From contig NZ_JAAUWT010000013.1 in the NCBI RefSeq assembly GCF_014694455.1, positions 103,386-167,385 on the forward strand: a stretch of DNA of 64,000 nt, in the 5' to 3' direction. How positions within the stretch are numbered: position 1 is the stretch's first letter; each line of letters starts with the position of its first letter. Below are positions 60,701 to 64,000 of this stretch, one piece after another. Position numbers and translations under genes: made by a program. Under the pieces are notes generated by a model that ran no database searches, had not been told where the DNA came from, and saw only the letters and a list, made by a program, of their open reading frames with translations. Origin of the DNA: Vibrio sp. S9_S30 (GTDB lineage Bacteria > Pseudomonadota > Gammaproteobacteria > Enterobacterales > Vibrionaceae).

Positions 60701-63464
60701 GGTGGTCAAAAAACTGGGCGGCGGTTTTTTCTGGTTCGTTGTAATACCCTTTCGCTACCCCCACGCCGCCGATGTGGATTTCCCCTATTGCGCCAGCAGG
60801 GCAATGCCCCCCTTGCTCGTTGAGTACCCACATGGTTTGATTCGGCATCGCCAACCCGTAAGGAATGCTTTGCCAATGAGGGTTGACCGACTGAATGGGA
60901 TACCAAATAGACCAAATGCTGCCTTCCGTTGCCCCTCCCAAGCTGATGGCTTGCACCGTCGGTATTAAGCGCTTAAGTTGCTTTGGCAGTTGAAGCGGAA
61001 TCCAATCCCCACTCATGAGCACCACTTTCAATGAATGGAGGCGTTGTGCTTGATCGCTTTGGGAAGAGCTTTTCTGAGACGCATCGATGGGTGATCCCAC
61101 CTCTTCCACCAAAAGCTGCACCAACTGAGGCACCGAGTTCCAAATGGTCACTTGATGAGCATCAACAAGCTCTACCCATCGACTTGGGTTTTGTACGTCT
61201 GATTGATCTGGAAAGACGATGGCTGCGCCTGCCGCTAAAGGGCCGAATACATCGTAAACAGAAAGATCAAAGCTCAAGTCTGACAGCGCCAATACTCGAT
61301 CTTGCGGCTGAACGTGGAATGCTCGATTCACCGCTTCGATGGTGTTCATGGCTCCCTCATGGCTGATCACCACCCCTTTCGGTTTGCCCGTGCTGCCAGA
61401 GGTGAAAATGATGTACGCCAATTCATCAGGGCTAACATGAGGTAACGCCTCTTGCCATCGCTCGTTTTGCCAATGCTCTGGAATGGACGTTTGGTACGCC
61501 TCTTCTATCACGGTGATGTGATACTGTTTCAGCCACTCTTCGTCCGTGTATTCATCATACTGACGCTGAGTCACCACAAGGTGTGTCACCCCGCCCGCCT
61601 GCAACACGTCGTTCAAACGCGATGCTGGCCATGCCACATTTAACGGCAGATACGCCGCCCCAATCGACATAATACCTAACGTCGCTACCAGCTGCGGCTC
61701 GCCTTTTTCCGTCAGTACGCCGACCAATTCCCCTTGCACTACCCCAGTTTGCTGTAGCTGGTTCGCTAACAACAAACGGTGCTCATGCACCTCTTGATAA
61801 CGGAAGCTTTGGCTACCACAAACCACCGCAAGGGCATTAGGTTGCCTGACCACTTGTTCATTAAATCCGTCGAGCAAATTTCTTTTGGGGTAATCGGCTT
61901 GAGTGTTATTCCACTGATTAAAAAGCCGCTCACGCTCAGTGGGGGAAAGCACATTGATTTGCCCGATCGCTTGATTCGGTTCTGCAACAAAGCCTGTTAA
62001 TACACAGAAAAACACGTCGGCAAACCTTTGGATCGTGTCATCATTGAACAAGCTCGTGGCAAAATTGAAGTGGCCGTAAATGTCTTGCCCACTGTCATCT
62101 AAATACAAACTCAAATCAAACTTAGCGGGGTTTCGCAGCGAGCGCACCTCTTCAAATGGCGCTTGTTTAAAGGGCAACGTCTGCGCTTTCAAACGCTCTT
62201 CACCAAAACTTTGTAGCGAGAACATCACTTGGAAAATCGGGTGGCGTGACATATCCCGCTCGACGTTTAACGCTTCGACAAGTTGCTCGAAGGGCAGATC
62301 TTGATGTGCCTTTGCTTCCAGCACAACACGGTGAACACGCGTGATGAAGGCTTGTACGCTCGACGACAAGGAGACATCCGCCCGCATTGGCAATGCGTTA
62401 ACAAAGTAGCCAATCAAATTTTGAACTTGCGTGTGGTGACGGTTATCAGAAGGCGTGCCAACAACAATGCTTTTCTGACCCGACAAAAGCGCCAAAGTCG
62501 CATAGAAACCACTCAGCAAAACGGTGTACAAGGTGGTCTCTTGCTGACGGGCAAGCTGACGAAGTTGTTCAGACAACTCACTATCGAACGTGAAAACCCG
62601 ATCTTTACCGTGGTAATCAATGGTCGCTGGGCGCGGTGCATCGGTCGGAAGGGTCAACGTTTCTACGTCATCAAGCTGACGCTTCCAAAAAGTGAGTTGC
62701 TTTTCAAGCTTCTCCCCCGCTAAATGCTGACGCTGCCAAAGGGCGTAATCCGCATAGCCGATGTCCAATTCAGGGAGCACAGGCGTATGCCCTGCACTGT
62801 ACGCTTGATACGCCAACGATAGCTCATTGAGAAAAACATCCGTCGACCAACCATCAAAGGCGATGTGGTGAAAGATGACCAGTAAATAGTCTTTTTCCAA
62901 GCCCAGATAACGAATCAACCGGATCGGTCGCTCTTGATCCAATTGGAAGGGCCGAGAAATTTCAGAATCGAAAATGGTTTTTAGGGGGGTGTTGGGCGCA
63001 ATGGACTCCACGTCCATTTGCACAGTGGAGGCCAATGGCTTCACATACGCCTTGTCTTGATCGTCTGTCAGGTAGACCGAATTCAATACTGGATGACGCT
63101 CAACGACGGTTTGAAAGGCACGTTCCAGCGCCGACAAATCGACATCGGCATTGAGCTCAAAGACATACGGAATATGGTACGCATCGGTGCCTTGCTCAAA
63201 CTGCTCGATGAACAACATGCGCTCTTGTGAAAAGGAGAGCTCGGCTTGCTCCATAGGCATGACCAGTATCTCTTTATCCCAAAAGGCGTGTTTGGAGGTG
63301 ATCCGGTTCTGCCGCAAAATGACCAACAGATCCGGCTTTTTTGCTTTGATCTCGTCAAGTAACTCTGAACACGGTTTGTCACCGGAAAACGCCAGCTTAA
63401 TGGCATCCCCTTCCACCCAAACCGACATGTTACTGGCTTTGATTCGATTCACTAACTCGTACAT
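57720..63464 (-). CDS. Terminal NRPS module fused to an MFS exporter (docking-C-A-PCP-TE-MFS)
   Basis: A 1914-residue polypeptide. By position: TubC-like N-terminal docking domain 1-53; condensation domain about 70-500 with HHIAFDG (199-205), the amide-forming type; adenylation domain about 515-1045 with IIFTSGSTGKPKG and YRTGDLG; carrier domain about 1055-1155 with GGNS (phosphopantetheine Ser 1091); thioesterase about 1180-1425 with GHCVGG (Cys 1255), a conserved Asp near 1371 and His 1403; charged linker; then a 12-segment EntS-like MFS transporter about 1470-1890. By eye the substrate-code residues D733, L734, Y737, N776, L816, S818, L842 and I850 spell the cysteine code. It starts two bases after the upstream synthetase. 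Likely last module of a short peptide, released and exported by the same protein. Confidence 0.9.
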   Translation of the reverse strand: MYELVNRIKASNMSVWVEGDAIKLAFSGDKPCSELLDEIKAKKPDLLVILRQNRITSKHAFWDKEILVMPMEQAELSFSQERMLFIEQFEQGTDAYHIPYVFELNADVDLSALERAFQTVVERHPVLNSVYLTDDQDKAYVKPLASTVQMDVESIAPNTPLKTIFDSEISRPFQLDQERPIRLIRYLGLEKDYLLVIFHHIAFDGWSTDVFLNELSLAYQAYSAGHTPVLPELDIGYADYALWQRQHLAGEKLEKQLTFWKRQLDDVETLTLPTDAPRPATIDYHGKDRVFTFDSELSEQLRQLARQQETTLYTVLLSGFYATLALLSGQKSIVVGTPSDNRHHTQVQNLIGYFVNALPMRADVSLSSSVQAFITRVHRVVLEAKAHQDLPFEQLVEALNVERDMSRHPIFQVMFSLQSFGEERLKAQTLPFKQAPFEEVRSLRNPAKFDLSLYLDDSGQDIYGHFNFATSLFNDDTIQRFADVFFCVLTGFVAEPNQAIGQINVLSPTERERLFNQWNNTQADYPKRNLLDGFNEQVVRQPNALAVVCGSQSFRYQEVHEHRLLLANQLQQTGVVQGELVGVLTEKGEPQLVATLGIMSIGAAYLPLNVAWPASRLNDVLQAGGVTHLVVTQRQYDEYTDEEWLKQYHITVIEEAYQTSIPEHWQNERWQEALPHVSPDELAYIIFTSGSTGKPKGVVISHEGAMNTIEAVNRAFHVQPQDRVLALSDLSFDLSVYDVFGPLAAGAAIVFPDQSDVQNPSRWVELVDAHQVTIWNSVPQLVQLLVEEVGSPIDASQKSSSQSDQAQRLHSLKVVLMSGDWIPLQLPKQLKRLIPTVQAISLGGATEGSIWSIWYPIQSVNPHWQSIPYGLAMPNQTMWVLNEQGGHCPAGAIGEIHIGGVGVAKGYYNEPEKTAAQFFDHPTLGHLYRTGDLGSWNNNGYIEFKGRKDFQVKVRGYRVELGEIETLLSEQAGVKHAVVIDVDREGIKNLAAYIVSDDDSETLFERLRQVVSDALPEYMVPSTFNLIDVVPLTANGKLDRQALPDPVWNQTEEYVAPSTALETLFADIWQQALHVELVGVHDNFFQIGGNSITAIRMVGMLNRALASYSLEGHVLEGYVLEGCVLDPETSRREPKKVTVVDLFRFPTVAEIAKHIESETDAQPTGLLHCLTSSTHKKTKPKRHLVCIPYGGGSPIAYQPLSGCLPDDYSLHALNFPGHDYARSEEALMPMSDIAAQCVDEIASGILGDVYLYGHCVGGALTLDIARRLEAKGLPVKGVFLAATFPFPRLPFAALESLRKWIPFDKLVSNRLRFESILSLGGFSESLEEDELNFLMSAMRQDVSDAEDFYTLANLSPDEYAIRAPIVSIYGDKDKSTEFYEERYQDWRAFSTDVSMEVIPDAGHFFIKHQPQALSRILTAHIHQWETPPKSEGERKGKNVTPSPLNEPESEPKERFSFSHLFNRKHREAKPSLPLFFVIVFGQFMSMLGTGLTAFALGTWVYMQTGSVTEFAYISVFALLPGILVLPLAGALVDRWDRRLILMFSDAISVCGTLFIFFTLWTGELQIWKIYTVVAISSIGQAFQRPAYIATIAQLVPKKYLGRANGLAQLASSTSQVLAVFAGGYLFLEVGLQNVLMLDIAAFCVAFTTLLLIRFPNRMFKKRELPLVQEIVEGWQYILQRKEMLAMVVFFAVYNFAFSAIMVLGTPLVLSVGKADLLGQVLAFDGIGQLAGGLIMGIWGGTKLRAHGMIGFTLLTGVSMIVAGIQANSFYLMVGFFGIGMSLALVNAHWQCLIQVKVGLELQGRVIATNQMMSWSMMPLAYFVIGHLAENVVEPFMMSDSPMAHVAVSLFGGSEGRGVGALLATLGLFAVIWGVMSLLYRPLRLMEQRLPDVIPDEEPSSAMSKPKKLHEQTVS
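60088..60147 (-). repeat. 15-bp in-frame minisatellite inside the carrier domain
   Basis: Four consecutive 15-bp units (plus strand: TCTAAAACACATCCT, TCTAACACATACCCT, TCTAAAACATGTCCT, TCTAAAGAATAGGAT) encode the five-residue repeat SLEGH-VLEGY-VLEGC-VLDPE. They interrupt the carrier domain between helix 2 (IRMVGMLNRAL) and the conserved VTVVDLFRFPTVAE, where normal carriers have only a few residues. Confidence 0.85.
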
Positions 63465-63466
63465 AG

Positions 63467-64000
63467 CTAAATACTCATTTCGTTATCTTGCTCATCCAGG
63501 AAGCTGACCGTTTGATTCTCTTCGATGTACGCTGCCAACTCGGCGATCGTTTTAACGGTATAAAGGTTCACTAGCTCCAGACGCAGTGAATGACCAAGGT
63601 AGCGATTGATCTGGCTGATGACTTTGATGGCGTTAATGGAGTTGCCACCGATTTGGAAAAAGCTGTCGTGAACACCGACTCGCTCTAACCCCAACACCTG
63701 AGACCAGATGTCGCACAGCGCTTTTTCCAATTCACTGTCTGGAGCAACGTAGCCGCTGGCTTCCACCCACTCCGGTTCGGGCAACGCTCGACGGTCAAGC
63801 TTGCCGTTCAACGTAAGAGGGATTGACGCAATCTGGTTGAAGGTGGCGGGCACCATGTAATCCGGCAAGTGCACATTTAAGCTATAGCGGAGGTCATCGA
63901 CGTTGAGTGTCTGGTCACTCACGAGGTACGCCGCAAGGTACTTGTCGCCTTCTTTCTCGCGGTCAATGACCACGGCTTGTTGAACTCCGTCTGCCGCCAT
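63467..64000 (-). CDS. Upstream NRPS, C-terminal part (end of A domain plus carrier domain)
   Basis: The frame is open to the window edge, so the gene begins beyond 64000. The visible 177 residues contain the end of an adenylation domain (LPDYMVPATF, LTLNGKLDRRALP with the catalytic lysine) and a carrier domain with FFQIGGNSINAIKVI, Ser being the phosphopantetheine site. The protein ends with an acidic tail (SFLDEQDNEMSI) with no thioesterase. The tail is a plausible partner for the TubC-like docking domain that begins the next gene two bases later. Substrate not visible. Confidence 0.9.
   Translation of the reverse strand: MAADGVQQAVVIDREKEGDKYLAAYLVSDQTLNVDDLRYSLNVHLPDYMVPATFNQIASIPLTLNGKLDRRALPEPEWVEASGYVAPDSELEKALCDIWSQVLGLERVGVHDSFFQIGGNSINAIKVISQINRYLGHSLRLELVNLYTVKTIAELAAYIEENQTVSFLDEQDNEMSI

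Noticed and set aside
1..64000. tRNA or rRNA genes
   Set aside because: I saw no cloverleaf or rRNA-like sequence while reading, though without a covariance search a missed small RNA is possible.

Overview
The window looks like chromosome 1 of a marine Vibrio or close Vibrionaceae relative. The basis is gene order and family content: hldD, waaF, waaA, waaL, kdkA, opsX-like, coaD, mutM, rpmGB, radC, coaBC, slmA, an lpxL-type acyltransferase, pyrE and rph; the vibrio-type otnA/otnB (wbfF/wzz) and gfcBCD/yjbEFGH surface-polysaccharide genes beside hldD; and gmk-rpoZ-spoT-trmH with a TTG start for spoT. No database search was possible, so the species is not named.

Positions 1-26400 are a surface-polysaccharide (capsule/O-antigen) locus. 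At the left edge the end of a plus-strand cluster enters (initiating glycosylphosphotransferase, GT2). It converges on a roughly 20 kb minus-strand operon running from 21296 to 1355. Its order is Wzi-like outer-membrane protein, OtnA-like export protein, Wzz, a nonulosonic-acid (legionaminate/sialate type) set (4,6-dehydratase, aminotransferase, NeuD-GT2 fusion, NeuB, NeuA, CBS-nucleotidyltransferase), a KpsS-like candidate transferase, a flavoprotein, three glycosyltransferases, Wzx and Wzy. An exact ops element lies in the leader at 21337-21348, so the operon is probably read through by RfaH. A divergent TetR regulator and a yjbEFGH/gfc-type operon separate it from hldD.

Positions 26513-38100 carry LPS inner-core and O-antigen ligation genes: hldD, a GT4-polysaccharide deacetylase fusion, waaF, waaA, waaL, kdkA, an opsX-like heptosyltransferase, a waaE/lgtF-like GT2 and a waaQ-like GT9, followed by coaD and mutM. 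Positions 38184-47032 are mostly housekeeping (rpmG, rpmB, radC, coaBC, slmA, lpxL-like, pyrE, rph, yicC). Two changes stand out: dut is missing between coaBC and slmA, where short tandem repeats now lie, and an AT-rich glycosyltransferase is inserted after slmA.

Positions 47124-51304 are accessory: a type II restriction-modification pair resembling EcoO109I/PmeII, a gene that appears to have lost its ATG and an internal segment, and a SEC-C protein. Positions 51619-57537 hold an LTA-synthase-like phosphoglycerol transferase and gmk-rpoZ-spoT-trmH. From 57720 to the right edge lies the end of an NRPS system, placed where recG often follows trmH. The terminal synthetase is one polypeptide of 1914 residues: TubC-type docking domain, condensation, adenylation, carrier, thioesterase and a complete MFS exporter. 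By eye its adenylation code reads as cysteine, its thioesterase has Cys in place of Ser, and its carrier domain is interrupted by a 15-bp minisatellite. This is the most unusual object in the window.
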